The notes below the pieces were generated by a model. That model did not search any database. It was not told the DNA's origin and saw only the letters and a list, made by a program, of their open reading frames with translations. DNA of 64,000 nucleotides, taken from assembly GCF_001723685.1 (NCBI RefSeq), contig NZ_MCBX01000038.1:186001-250000 (forward strand). Reading direction: 5' to 3'. Position 1 is the stretch's first letter, and every line of letters starts with the position of its first letter. The position numbers and the translations under genes were made by a program. Positions 36,965 to 46,194 of the stretch are shown piece after piece. This DNA is from Candidatus Marithrix sp. Canyon 246. Lineage in GTDB: Bacteria > Pseudomonadota > Gammaproteobacteria > Beggiatoales > Beggiatoaceae.

Positions 36965-37288
36965 TTAGACGGTAAAACTTTCACCGCAACCACATTCATC
37001 TTTAACATTAGGATTATTAAATTTAAAACCTTCATTTAAACCTTCTCGTACAAAATCAAGTTCAGTACCATCAATATAAATCAAACTTTTAGGATCAATA
37101 ATAAGTTTAATGTTTTGAGATTCAAAGACTTGATCTTGATCATCAAGAGTATCGACAAATTCCATAACATAAGCCATACCAGAACAACCAGTAGTTTTTA
37201 CGCCCAGACGTAAACCTATGCCTTTACCTCGACTATCAAAACTTTTTTCAATGTGTTTAGCTGCGGTTTCAGTAAGTGTTAGTGCCAT
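36965..37288 (-). CDS. iscA: Fe-S carrier protein IscA
   Basis: 107 residues. The three conserved cysteines are in [10 protein letters not shown] and [10 protein letters not shown]. It is an A-type carrier that delivers clusters to apo-proteins. Confidence 0.96.
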   Translation of the reverse strand: MALTLTETAAKHIEKSFDSRGKGIGLRLGVKTTGCSGMAYVMEFVDTLDDQDQVFESQNIKLIIDPKSLIYIDGTELDFVREGLNEGFKFNNPNVKDECGCGESFTV

Positions 37289-37291
37289 AAA

Positions 37292-37678
37292 TTAAGCAGC
37301 TTTTTGTTTTGATTGATAATCAGAAATAGCTGATTTAACCGCACTTTCTGCCAACACACTACAATGAATTTTAACCGGTGGAAGTGCTAATTCTTCAGCA
37401 ATTTCAGAATTTTTGATTGCTGCCGCTTCATCTAAAGTTTTACCTTTTACCCATTCAGTTAATAATGAGCTTGAAGCGATGGCACTGCCACAACCATAAG
37501 TTTTAAACTTCGCTTCTTCAATAACACCCTCATCGCTTACCTTAATCTGTAAGCGCATTACGTCTCCACAGGCAGGTGCGCCAACCATACCAGTACCTAC
37601 TGATGGATCATCTTTATCCATTACACCCACATTACGTGGATTATCATAATGATCTAAAACTGCGTCGCTATAAGCCAT
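37292..37678 (-). CDS. iscU: Fe-S scaffold protein IscU
   Basis: 128 residues from ATG 37678 (MAYSDAVLDHYDNPRNVG). A start five codons earlier would overlap the end of iscS and add MGALD, which is not typical. Ligands are in GAPACGDVMRLQI, TYGCGSAIASSSL and LPPVKIHCSVLAE; the HscA recognition site LPPVK is present. It is the scaffold on which clusters are built. Confidence 0.96.
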   Translation of the reverse strand: MAYSDAVLDHYDNPRNVGVMDKDDPSVGTGMVGAPACGDVMRLQIKVSDEGVIEEAKFKTYGCGSAIASSSLLTEWVKGKTLDEAAAIKNSEIAEELALPPVKIHCSVLAESAVKSAISDYQSKQKAA

Positions 37679-37680
37679 AT

Positions 37681-38892
37681 CTAATGCTCCCATTTAATAG
37701 AATTTAAATCTATTCCTTCTTTATACATATCCCATAATGGGGATAATGCACGTAATTTCTCAATTTTAGAACGAATAAGAGGAATAGAATAATCAATATC
37801 TTCTTCAGTAGTAAAACGACCAAAGCTAAAACGAATCGAACTATGCGCCAGTTCATCATTGCGCCCTATGGCTCGTAACACATAAGACGGCTCTAAACTA
37901 GCGGAGGTACAGGCTGAACCACTGGAAACTGCTAAATCTTTTAATGCCATTATTAATGATTCGCCTTCAACAAAGTTAAAGCTGACATTCAAATTGCCCG
38001 GAATACGATTATCGAAGTCACCATTGATATAAATTTCTTCCATATCTTTTAAGCCTTCCCACAAACGATTACGTAATTGATTAATACGTTCGTTCTCAAC
38101 TGCCATTTCTTGTTTAGCAATATGAAAGGCTTCACCCATACCAACAATTTGATGAGTAGGCAAAGTTCCAGATCTCATACCTCGTTCATGCCCTCCGCCG
38201 TGCATTTGTGCCTCTATACGCACACGTGGTTTACGACGCACATAAAGCGCACCCATACCTTTGGGACCATAAATTTTATGGGCTGAAAAAGACATTAAAT
38301 CTACTTTCATAGTCTGTAGATCAATAGGCACCTTACCAGCACTTTGAGCTGCATCAACATGAAATAATATTTTGCGGGCACGAGTAATTTCACCGATTTC
38401 GGCAATATTTGTAATCACGCCAATTTCATTATTAACGTGCATAAGGCTTACTAATATTGTGTCATCACGAATAGCGGCTTCAAACTTTTTGAGTTCTATC
38501 AAGCCATTAGCTTCAGGATCTAAGTAGGTCACTTCAAATCCCTCGCGTTCTAACTGACGACATGTGTCTAATACTGCCTTATGTTCAGTTTTACTAGTAA
38601 TAATGTGCTTGCCCTTTTTTTGATGAAAATGAGCAACCCCTTTAATAGCTAGATTATCTGATTCTGTGGCACCAGATGTCCAAACAATTTCTTTTGGATC
38701 TGCATTTATTAATGCAGCTACTTGCACCCTTGCCTCATCTACTGCCTTTTCAGCATCCCAGCCAAATTTATGTGTACGTGATGCAGGATTACCAAACTGA
38801 CCTTGTTGAGTCAAATATTGCATCATCTTTTCTGCCACACGAGGATCAACTGGTGTGGTGGCTGAATAATCAAGGTAAATTGGTAAATTCAT
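37681..38892 (-). CDS. iscS: Cysteine desulfurase IscS
   Basis: 403 residues: [14 protein letters not shown] at the N-terminus, PLP lysine in [14 protein letters not shown], and the mobile catalytic cysteine in [17 protein letters not shown]. It takes sulfur from cysteine for Fe-S clusters and tRNA thiolation. It lies between iscR and iscU as in E. coli. Confidence 0.98.
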   Translation of the reverse strand: MNLPIYLDYSATTPVDPRVAEKMMQYLTQQGQFGNPASRTHKFGWDAEKAVDEARVQVAALINADPKEIVWTSGATESDNLAIKGVAHFHQKKGKHIITSKTEHKAVLDTCRQLEREGFEVTYLDPEANGLIELKKFEAAIRDDTILVSLMHVNNEIGVITNIAEIGEITRARKILFHVDAAQSAGKVPIDLQTMKVDLMSFSAHKIYGPKGMGALYVRRKPRVRIEAQMHGGGHERGMRSGTLPTHQIVGMGEAFHIAKQEMAVENERINQLRNRLWEGLKDMEEIYINGDFDNRIPGNLNVSFNFVEGESLIMALKDLAVSSGSACTSASLEPSYVLRAIGRNDELAHSSIRFSFGRFTTEEDIDYSIPLIRSKIEKLRALSPLWDMYKEGIDLNSIKWEH

Positions 38893-38950
38893 ACTTCTCT
38901 CTTTGTTTTATTTAAAGTCAAATGGCTTCCCGCACGCATGTGAGTAACAA

Positions 38951-39436
38951 TTAAGCAGCGGCTACTTGCGGCGCTACTTTTTTAACTGATTTAGCTTCTT
39001 CTTGTCGTGTAAGTTCTTCAGAAACTTCATTAGGACGTTTTTTAAGTACTTCAGCTAAGCTAATGCTGCCTAAAAAATCATGAATCTGACCACTTAAATC
39101 ACTCCATAATTGATGAGTTAAACAAGCGCGACTATCTTCACCACAATTTTTTAAACCTTTACATTTAGTAGCATCAACACTTTCATCAACTGCTGAAATC
39201 ACTTCAGCAACAGCAATTGCTTCAGCGGCACGACTTAGACGATAACCACCACCCGGACCACGGGTACTATCGACTAAACCCCTTTTACGTAAACGGGAAA
39301 ACAATTGTTCCAAGTAAGACAAGGAAATACCTTGTCTTTGTGAAATATCAGATAATGTTATAGGGCCATGATCACGATTAATTGCTAAATCTAACATTGC
39401 AGTGACGGCATAGCGTCCTTTAGTTGTAAGTTTCAT
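38951..39436 (-). CDS. iscR: Fe-S responsive transcription regulator IscR
   Basis: 161 residues. The Rrf2 winged helix is clear ([48 protein letters not shown]). The cluster-binding segment is [17 protein letters not shown], with three Cys and His107-like position. It represses the isc operon when loaded with [2Fe-2S]. AGGAT before the start is the ribosome-binding site. Confidence 0.97.
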   Translation of the reverse strand: MKLTTKGRYAVTAMLDLAINRDHGPITLSDISQRQGISLSYLEQLFSRLRKRGLVDSTRGPGGGYRLSRAAEAIAVAEVISAVDESVDATKCKGLKNCGEDSRACLTHQLWSDLSGQIHDFLGSISLAEVLKKRPNEVSEELTRQEEAKSVKKVAPQVAAA

Positions 39437-39454
39437 TATTTTATATCCTTTATG

Positions 39455-39487
39455 ATATTTGAGTACTTTACTAAATTAATCAAGTAT
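39455..39487 (-). promoter_or_regulatory. Predicted isc promoter with overlapping IscR-like site
   Basis: On the minus strand TTGATT (39478-39483) and AAATAT (39455-39460) are 17 bp apart. The imperfect palindrome TACTTGATTAATTTAGTAAA (then GTACT) overlaps the -35 and spacer, as an IscR type 1 site does upstream of iscR in other gammaproteobacteria. The match is by eye. Confidence 0.5.
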
Positions 39488-39530
39488 TTTTTAGGAAAAG
39501 GGAAGAAAAATTTAGAAAGTATCGATAGAT

Positions 39531-39562
39531 TGGTTTTTATTTCATGGGTGAAATAAAAACCA
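39531..39562 (-). terminator. Hairpin downstream of the glycosyltransferase genes
   Basis: A 14-bp perfect stem (TGGTTTTTATTTCA) with a 4-base loop (TGGG) lies 42 bp beyond the end of the glycosyltransferase gene. The stem is AT-rich and lacks a strong U-tract, so termination is probable but not certain. Confidence 0.5.
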
Positions 39563-39603
39563 CATACATTATACTTATTAAGAAAAATAAGTCAAGTTAT
39601 AAA

Positions 39604-40590
39604 TTACCAAGGGCGTGGTGGTGAAATACGTCCACCTTCAGTATCAACCCATGCTTGCTTTAGTAATTTTTGCACTGTTGTAAATAGAGCCGCTTTGTTT
39701 TTCCTTTCAGTTTGCTTACTGAAGGAGTTTTTCCAAGTACGTAATTTAAACCATAAGCGTTTCATATACAACCATAGCCATGCTGAGAATTTGCCATAAT
39801 GTTTACGGTAAAATAACAAGGCACTACGCATTTCCCATAAATAAATTTGCTTGCCAGAATCAGACATACTAAATTGTGTTAGAGTTTTGGAAGATTCACC
39901 TCCTAAATGTGTGACTACTACATCTGGCCAATACCATATATTATAACCAGCGGATTTAATTCGCTTACACAGTTCAACTTCTTCATAATAAAGAAAAAAA
40001 TCTTCATTAAAATAACCAACTTCTTCAAGTACACGACGCGGAATGATGGAAAATGCACCCGGCACCCAATCTACCATAGCGGCTTGATTTGGATCAGCCC
40101 AAGTTCGATCTACACGACCAAAAAACCGTGATTTCGGATATTTATCCCCTAAACCTGATGTGGTAATAAATTCATTTAATAAACTTGGAAACATACGAGC
40201 TGATGGTTGCCATTCTTCCTTTGCACCAACTAAACGTGCGCCACCAAGCCCTATAGTAGAATCAGCTTGCATATAAGCTAAAGATTTTTCTAGTGCCTGT
40301 GGTTTTAAAAAAGCATCTGAATTTAGTAAAACTACATATTCACCTCGCGCTTTGGCAAAACCAAGATTATTAGCAGCACCAAAACCTAAATTAATATCAC
40401 TACGAATTAATTTAGCTTCTGGAAATTCGCATTCTACCATATCAGCCGAGCCATCTCTTGAGCCATTATCAATTATAATGGTTTCATAATTAACATTACC
40501 GGCTTCTTTAGCCAAAGATTGTAGGCAATCACGCAACAAATCAACAGTATTAAAAGATACTATTATAATAGATATATCTGGCTTATTCAT
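39604..40590 (-). CDS. Family 2 glycosyltransferase
   Basis: 328 residues. The GT-A fold begins ISIIIVSFNTVDLLRDCLQS with ETIIIDNGSRDGSADMV; the sugar-nucleotide site has EYVVLLNSDAFLKP. Later motifs are VDWVPGAFSIIPRRVLEEVGYFNEDFFLYYEEVELCKRI, as in rhamnosyl-type transferases. It acts in surface polysaccharide or O-antigen synthesis. It overlaps the WecG-type gene by 8 bp, so the two form a unit. Confidence 0.9.
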   Translation of the reverse strand: MNKPDISIIIVSFNTVDLLRDCLQSLAKEAGNVNYETIIIDNGSRDGSADMVECEFPEAKLIRSDINLGFGAANNLGFAKARGEYVVLLNSDAFLKPQALEKSLAYMQADSTIGLGGARLVGAKEEWQPSARMFPSLLNEFITTSGLGDKYPKSRFFGRVDRTWADPNQAAMVDWVPGAFSIIPRRVLEEVGYFNEDFFLYYEEVELCKRIKSAGYNIWYWPDVVVTHLGGESSKTLTQFSMSDSGKQIYLWEMRSALLFYRKHYGKFSAWLWLYMKRLWFKLRTWKNSFSKQTERKNKAALFTTVQKLLKQAWVDTEGGRISPPRPW

Positions 40591-41407
40591 GTGTTAATTC
40601 TCCATCTGTAGTCGTTTTTTGAGAAATGTGTTTTTTCCTTTCCTTAATAAACAAACTTAATAAAGATACACTACCTAATATATATCTTTTCCACATTCTT
40701 CTTGGTTCTGTTAGTAATCTATGCAGCCATTCTAATCCGATTTTTTGTAAAAACCTTGGTGCTCGTTTTTTTATTCCTAAATAAAATTCCGCAGACGCAC
40801 CTAAGCATAGAATTAGTGGTGATTGAATATTTTGTTGTTTTAATGTTTTATGAACAAATAAACCTAACCATTCTTGTTTAGGAAAACCTACACCTATAAT
40901 CAAATATTTAGGTTTAAATTCTTTAATTTGATTTAGAATTTCTTGATATGTCTGATTAAAACCTTCCGTATGTAGATCAAACATAGGTGGCACATAATAT
41001 TCAATATTTTCGTAATCTTGTTTAAGTTTTTTACCTAAACTTTCATTACTGACAACGATAAAAATTTTTTGTTGTTTTTCTTTAGCGCGTTGCCATACTT
41101 GAGGAAATAAATCACTACCTGCTAATCTGGCTTGTAATGGTTTACCAACTAACTTGCTAAACCAAATTATAGGTTGCCCATCAGGTAGAATGAATGAAGC
41201 CTTGCTTAGTTCCTTCTTTAAAGTTCTATGTTCAACTTGATCTAATTTTACTATTTGATCAGCATTGGGTGTAATGAGGAATGGAATTTTTTCCTCGTTA
41301 TCTGTAAAACTTTTAGCATTTATAATTTGATCCAAAATTTGTATCTGATTTGGAGCAGAAATAAAATCAAGATCAAACAGGTTGATGGTTTTATTCATAT
41401 TTAACAC
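40583..41407 (-). CDS. WecG/TagA/CpsF-family glycosyltransferase
   Basis: 274 residues. Family motifs: FLITPNADQIVKLDQVE, FILPDGQPIIWFSKLVGKPL, ARLAGSDLFPQVW, PKYLIIGVGFPKQEWLG, LGASAEFYLGIKKRAPRFLQKIGLEWLHRLLTEPRRMWKRY. It transfers an N-acetylhexosaminuronic-type sugar to a lipid carrier in polysaccharide synthesis. A second ATG at 41398 is an equally possible start; neither has a clear ribosome-binding site. Confidence 0.9.
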   Translation of the reverse strand: MLNMNKTINLFDLDFISAPNQIQILDQIINAKSFTDNEEKIPFLITPNADQIVKLDQVEHRTLKKELSKASFILPDGQPIIWFSKLVGKPLQARLAGSDLFPQVWQRAKEKQQKIFIVVSNESLGKKLKQDYENIEYYVPPMFDLHTEGFNQTYQEILNQIKEFKPKYLIIGVGFPKQEWLGLFVHKTLKQQNIQSPLILCLGASAEFYLGIKKRAPRFLQKIGLEWLHRLLTEPRRMWKRYILGSVSLLSLFIKERKKHISQKTTTDGELTHE

Positions 41408-41470
41408 TTTATGTAATTTATAATTTTATCTAGTGTTAAATATGGATTTCAAATTTTATGCCAATACTAT

Positions 41471-42664
41471 TTAAAAGGGCATTGAGCTACCACCACCATT
41501 GAATTCTGCACCTTCAAGTTCCAACATTCCATTTTCTAACATTTCTTGCAATCTTTCAATGGGAATATGTTCATGACGAGTATCAGGTAAAACCCCATAA
41601 GGATTCACCTTATATATTATAGGTAGTTGATTATTCCCTTTAGGTTGTATTGTTACCATATAAGCAGATTGTTTTTCTGATGTTGATGCTGGAATATGAA
41701 ATGGATCATCAATTTCTGGTTCTAATTCATTAGCTTCTTCTACTTCTTGTTCTTGCTCTTCAGCCTTTTTAGCTTGAATTGCTGCAATTTCAGCAACCGG
41801 TTTAGTTTGTATGGCAATTGTATAAAAATTACTTGTCGAAAATTTTACCCATGATCGAAATAATGCCATTTGTTCTGGTTCCACTAAAAATGCAAAATCC
41901 TTAACTGACTTAATTTCTTTGACTCGTCTGACTGTCATAATACGATCAATAATACTCGTATCCATGCCCGGTAATAACATTAAAGCTTCACGACTGGCAA
42001 AATTAGGATTGATACCATCAACGGTTCCACCATAGACAGTAAAGACATTTTCCATCTCTATATCTTTAAAGACTTCATCAAATCCTTTGATTAATAAAAC
42101 TTCTGATACTGTTTCTATGGGTGCATTACGCGGTTCATAAGGTGGGGTTAAGCCTTCATAATAATCTTTTTCAGCTCCATCTAAACGCGGCATATCATCT
42201 TTATCTATCCAGTCTTGCCACGCATTTTCTAATGTTGTGAGCCTTTCAAGATCTTCCATACCAACAAACATTTCTAATAATTCGCGTACTTTAGCCTTAG
42301 ATAATTTTTGAATATTAATTTTACCAGCATTATTATAAATACGTACATTGACAGTTTCTGGGCTTGGATAGGCAAGTTCTAACACCTCACCATTGAAACG
42401 AAACTTTTTATCACGACGCAGACTTAAATCAATGTCTTCCTCTGTTCCCGGTGGATCAGGCATTTTATTGATGAGTAATTCCATTTCAGCAGCGCGTAAA
42501 GCCGCAAGAGTATCATTCCATGTTTGTAAACCCATTTTGTTATAAAACACAATTTTAGTTGACAAGCGTGTTTCACTGGATAAAGTAGCTACCATGATGG
42601 TGACAATAACAATGAACCATAAGACAACTATTAAAATAGCCCCGTTTTGTTGAGAATTAGACAT
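41471..42664 (-). CDS. gspK: Type II secretion minor pseudopilin GspK
   Basis: 397 residues from ATG 42664, which follows GAGGT; an earlier in-frame start lacks one. The pilin-like N-terminus QQNGAILIVVLWFIVIVTIMVATLS is followed by the GspK body (TWNDTLAALRAAEMELLINK, NAWQDWIDKDDMPRLDGAEKDYYEG, IDRIMTVRRVKEIKSVKDF). It caps the pseudopilus tip with GspI and GspJ, which are not in this window. The Glu/Ala-rich insert near residue 320 is unusual. Confidence 0.88.
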   Translation of the reverse strand: MSNSQQNGAILIVVLWFIVIVTIMVATLSSETRLSTKIVFYNKMGLQTWNDTLAALRAAEMELLINKMPDPPGTEEDIDLSLRRDKKFRFNGEVLELAYPSPETVNVRIYNNAGKINIQKLSKAKVRELLEMFVGMEDLERLTTLENAWQDWIDKDDMPRLDGAEKDYYEGLTPPYEPRNAPIETVSEVLLIKGFDEVFKDIEMENVFTVYGGTVDGINPNFASREALMLLPGMDTSIIDRIMTVRRVKEIKSVKDFAFLVEPEQMALFRSWVKFSTSNFYTIAIQTKPVAEIAAIQAKKAEEQEQEVEEANELEPEIDDPFHIPASTSEKQSAYMVTIQPKGNNQLPIIYKVNPYGVLPDTRHEHIPIERLQEMLENGMLELEGAEFNGGGSSMPF

Positions 42665-42684
42665 AATTACCTCATTATAAATAT

Positions 42685-43473
42685 ATGACAAAAAATCTTT
42701 TTGATGCAGCTTATCAATGTATTATAGCAACTGATCCGACTGAAAAACTAGAATTAACACAATCTACGGTAAAAGCATGGCAATTAGGGCAATTAAACCT
42801 TAATAGCAATAGTTCAATTAAAACTATTTTAATGCCCGGCTTACCAAAAAAGCTAGTTTTAGTAGCACCAACTAAAGTGCCGCGCCGTAAATTCTCTACT
42901 ATTGAAGGGCAAGCGGCATTATTACATGCAATATCTCATATAGAATTTAATGCAATTAACTTAGCATGGGATGCAGTATATCGGTTTCGAGATTTGCCTC
43001 GTCAATTTTATGATGATTGGATTAAAGTTGCTTATGAAGAAGCTTATCATTTTAGCTTATTAAATGAACAATTAGAAAAACTTGAATATAGTTATGGTCA
43101 CTTTGCTGCTCATAATGGATTATGGGAAATGGCGGTTAAAACAGAACATGATGTGTTAGTTAGGATGGCTTTAGTGCCTAGAGTTTTAGAAGCGCGAGGC
43201 TTAGATGCAACACCGCCAATTATTGCCAAATTAAAATCACAAAGCTTATCTCATTTAGTGAAAATTTTAGAAATAATTTTACGTGATGAAATTGGACATG
43301 TTGCTATTGGCTCATATTGGTTTAAATATTTTTGTGAACAACGTAGTTTAGAATCTGAAACAACTTTTAAAAAGTTAATGAGTGAATATTTTACAGGTAG
43401 TGTTAAGATGCCTAATGTTGAAGCGCGATTAGCGGCTGGATTTAGTGAGGCGGAGATTGAATTAATGAATTGA
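42685..43473 (+). CDS. DUF455 ferritin-like protein
   Basis: 262 residues. It has the di-iron-type helical pattern of DUF455: EGQAALLHAISHIEFNAINLAWD, YEEAYHFSLLNEQLEKL, EHDVLVRMALVPRVLEARGLD and ILRDEIGHVAIGSYW. The E..H pairs are probable metal ligands. It is widespread in proteobacteria with unknown substrate. It is divergent from gspK. Confidence 0.88.
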   Translation: MTKNLFDAAYQCIIATDPTEKLELTQSTVKAWQLGQLNLNSNSSIKTILMPGLPKKLVLVAPTKVPRRKFSTIEGQAALLHAISHIEFNAINLAWDAVYRFRDLPRQFYDDWIKVAYEEAYHFSLLNEQLEKLEYSYGHFAAHNGLWEMAVKTEHDVLVRMALVPRVLEARGLDATPPIIAKLKSQSLSHLVKILEIILRDEIGHVAIGSYWFKYFCEQRSLESETTFKKLMSEYFTGSVKMPNVEARLAAGFSEAEIELMN

Positions 43474-43554
43474 AAAAAATATAAAATGCTCCCTATCCGA
43501 CTAAACTTAATTCGTTTATTTAGTACAACGAATTAAGATACGAAGTCAGCGCAG

Positions 43555-45276
43555 CTAAATAAACATCAAAACAATTGCAATTCCAAGCATCTTACATTTC
43601 CCAATAGCCTCATCAGTAAAACCACCAAGTGATAAAAAAGCTGAAATAATCACATTATTTGAATTTAAATCTTGATAAATCTCAACTTTTTCTTGAAAGT
43701 CATCTATAATCTTAGCAGCAGTTTTAGCCTTAGTTTTCTTAACTTCAACTAATACAATGCGCCCACAATCAGAAATAGCGGCAATATCAACTTCCATAAC
43801 CTTACCATCTTGACGCTGAAATTGAATTCGTTCTTTCACTTCAACAATGTTTAAAACTGTATTATCACTTACATTTGAAAAAAATTCAGACAGGGCAAAA
43901 CGTTTTTTGCTTCTAAAAGCAGTGGCTAATTGAGATTCAGCTAATTTGCCAGATAAATAATTAACCTTACCTTGTAAGCCTTTATTTTCTGCAACTAGTT
44001 TATCGGCAAAGTCTTGTTTTATACGAAGTCAGCGGAGCTAAATCAGGCACAATTCCAAGAATTTGTTCTTGAAAACGATTTTTAATAATGAAATTAAGTG
44101 TACCATCCTTTAATGCTTTAAATTGATAGTCTGAAGTTCCTCTTTGTATAATTTATGCATTAGATAGGATAATTAATTGTCGATAAATATCATCGATATC
44201 CAAAGCAAGTTTCATTTCCTTTTTTAACTGAATTGGATTCCAAAAACGCTTATGGTATTTGTATAACCAAAGTAATATATTTTTAGCGTTTTTATCATTT
44301 ACTTGATCTAAGGTTAATACTAAATATTCATTCCAAGTCATTGACATTTCAGAATCTCTATCTGAAAATTCATAACTAACCGTATCAATTACTCCTTTAC
44401 GAGTAGTTAAATCTTTGTTCTCATAGTCACTTTGAATTACACAATAAATAACAAATGGATCAGACATGCACAATTCATTAATTTCTATGGCGGTTTATTG
44501 ATTGCTTGATTATAAAAGACAGCGTATTTATAAACTGCTTGTAAGCCAGCTTCTTTAGTAAGATAAGGAAACATACGTGTTATTTTCAGTCTGCCAGCTT
44601 CTAAATATTTATTAATAACCTGAATTAACCAAGCTACATAGGAGCCAGTTACTAACATCGGTGCTAATTTTGATTCAGATAGAGAATGATAGCTACCTGC
44701 TAGGGTTTCATCTGGTTCACCTTTGCATTGTTCATCTCGATAAACATATTGAGTAATATTTTGAAATTCATCTAAAATGACTAAAAATCCTTGATCATAA
44801 AAATTAGCAAAGCGATGTGGTGCTGAACAAGCAGTTTTCCACATTGAATCATATAACAAATTTTCTTTATCAAATAACATTGAATCTATATCATCAACTA
44901 AGAGTTGATATGATTTTTTTATACCAAATTCTCGAATTTGTTTTAATGATAATCGTTCCTGAACTAACTTATTATCTCGTTCGATAAAAGAAATATACTG
45001 TGAAGCAAAAGCACGATAATAATCTATTGCTAAATCTGGATACCAAATTTTGCTTTCAGCAAAGTCAAAATAAAATGGAATAACTTTTCCATTAGCACTC
45101 CAAAGTTGATTACAGATGCGTTGTACATTTGCCTCGAAAACAGTTTTTCCACTTTTTCGGCGTGCTAAAATTACTTTGGATTTGGATAGTCTTTTTGGAA
45201 TGTTGGCTATCCAATTGTTAAATAATTCAAATTCTTGTTCTCGCCCAACAAATAAGTTGGGTTCACCGATTTTTTA
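43555..45276 (-). pseudogene. Decayed AAA ATPase gene
   Basis: Minus-strand pieces of one ATPase line up in order. EPNLFVGREQEFELFNNWIA and the P-loop ARRKSGKTVF (about 45140-45276) have no start codon. FLVILDEFQNITQYVY is Walker B (44485-44880). A frameshift near 44485 leads to INELCMSDPFVIYCVI.. (44153-44473). A TAA at 44154-44156 then interrupts before RGTSDYQFKALKDG. Finally comes a PD-(D/E)XK-like tail (VDIAAISDCGRIVLVEVKKTK, 43555-43839). The 5' end is cut by the inverted CAP fragment, and a 23-bp repeat (ATACGAAGTCAGCG.. at 43538 and 44021) disrupts the 3' part. Confidence 0.8.
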
Positions 45277-45294
45277 CCATTTATTTGAAAATAT

Positions 45295-45486
45295 ACTTGT
45301 ACCCAATAATGCCGATATTTACTTGAATCTAAATGTGAATAACCGAAACCAATTTCTGTGTAATTACTATTGAGAATATTTTCACGATGCCCTTGGCTAT
45401 TCATCCATTGATTAATAGTCTCCGTTGGTGTAGAACGCCCTGCTGCAATATTTTCTCCTACATAAGAATAATTATAACCAGCCGCT
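45295..45486. repeat. 192-bp inverted copy of a CAP-domain segment, left arm
   Basis: It is the reverse complement of 45678-45869 over 192 bp with no mismatch that I can see. On the minus strand it reads as the C-terminal half of a CAP domain (AAGYNYSYVGENIAAGR.., MNSQGHRENILNSNYTEIGF). The loop between the arms is 191 bp. Confidence 0.85.
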
Positions 45487-46176
45487 ACAGCAGCGAGTCA
45501 ATATGACGCTGAATTATTACGACTCACAAATCTGGAAAGGAAAAAAGTTGGTTTACCAGCATTAAGCTTATCAAGTCAATTAAATCAAGCGGCACAAAGC
45601 CATGCAGATGATATGACTAAAAATAACTATTTTAGCCATACTGGGTTAAATGGTTCCCAACCATGGGATCGTGCTGAAGCGGCTGGTTATAATTATTCTT
45701 ATGTAGGAGAAAATATTGCAGCAGGGCGTTCTACACCAACGGAGACTATTAATCAATGGATGAATAGCCAAGGGCATCGTGAAAATATTCTCAATAGTAA
45801 TTACACAGAAATTGGTTTCGGTTATTCACATTTAGATTCAAGTAAATATCGGCATTATTGGGTACAAGTTTTTGGTAAATCAAATGGTACAAATTCAACT
45901 GCTACTACTGCTCCTGCAATCACATTTGAAAACAAATCCAATATTATTTTTGATCTAGTTGAAAAAGTTTATGCTCAATACTTTTTTCCAGCTACTGCTA
46001 CACAAGTTTCTGGTTCTGGAAATGAAATTCAATATTCGCGCTTTTATACTAATGAATATCAAGCCGCTCTAACCACTAAAGAAAATAATATATGGTATGG
46101 ATTTTATGGTGAATGGCATCATTTTGGAACGCTTGATGAAGCTAATCAACAACTTTGTCAGAATAAATGTTGGTAG
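45478..46176 (+). pseudogene. CAP/SCP-like protein, 5'-truncated
   Basis: The frame is open from 45478. It reads AELLRLTNLERKKVGLPALS, QLNQAAQSHADDMTKNNYFSHTG, AGYNYSYVGENIAAG and SQGHRENILNSNYTEIGFGY, the full CAP domain. An 80-residue tail ends EANQQLCQNKCW. The signal peptide and start are missing: upstream sequence is the inverted copy and has a TAA at 45475. The first ATG (45613) lies inside the domain, so a normal exported protein is not expected. CAP proteins are usually secreted. Confidence 0.75.
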
Positions 46177-46194
46177 CAAAATGTTGGCTACTTT

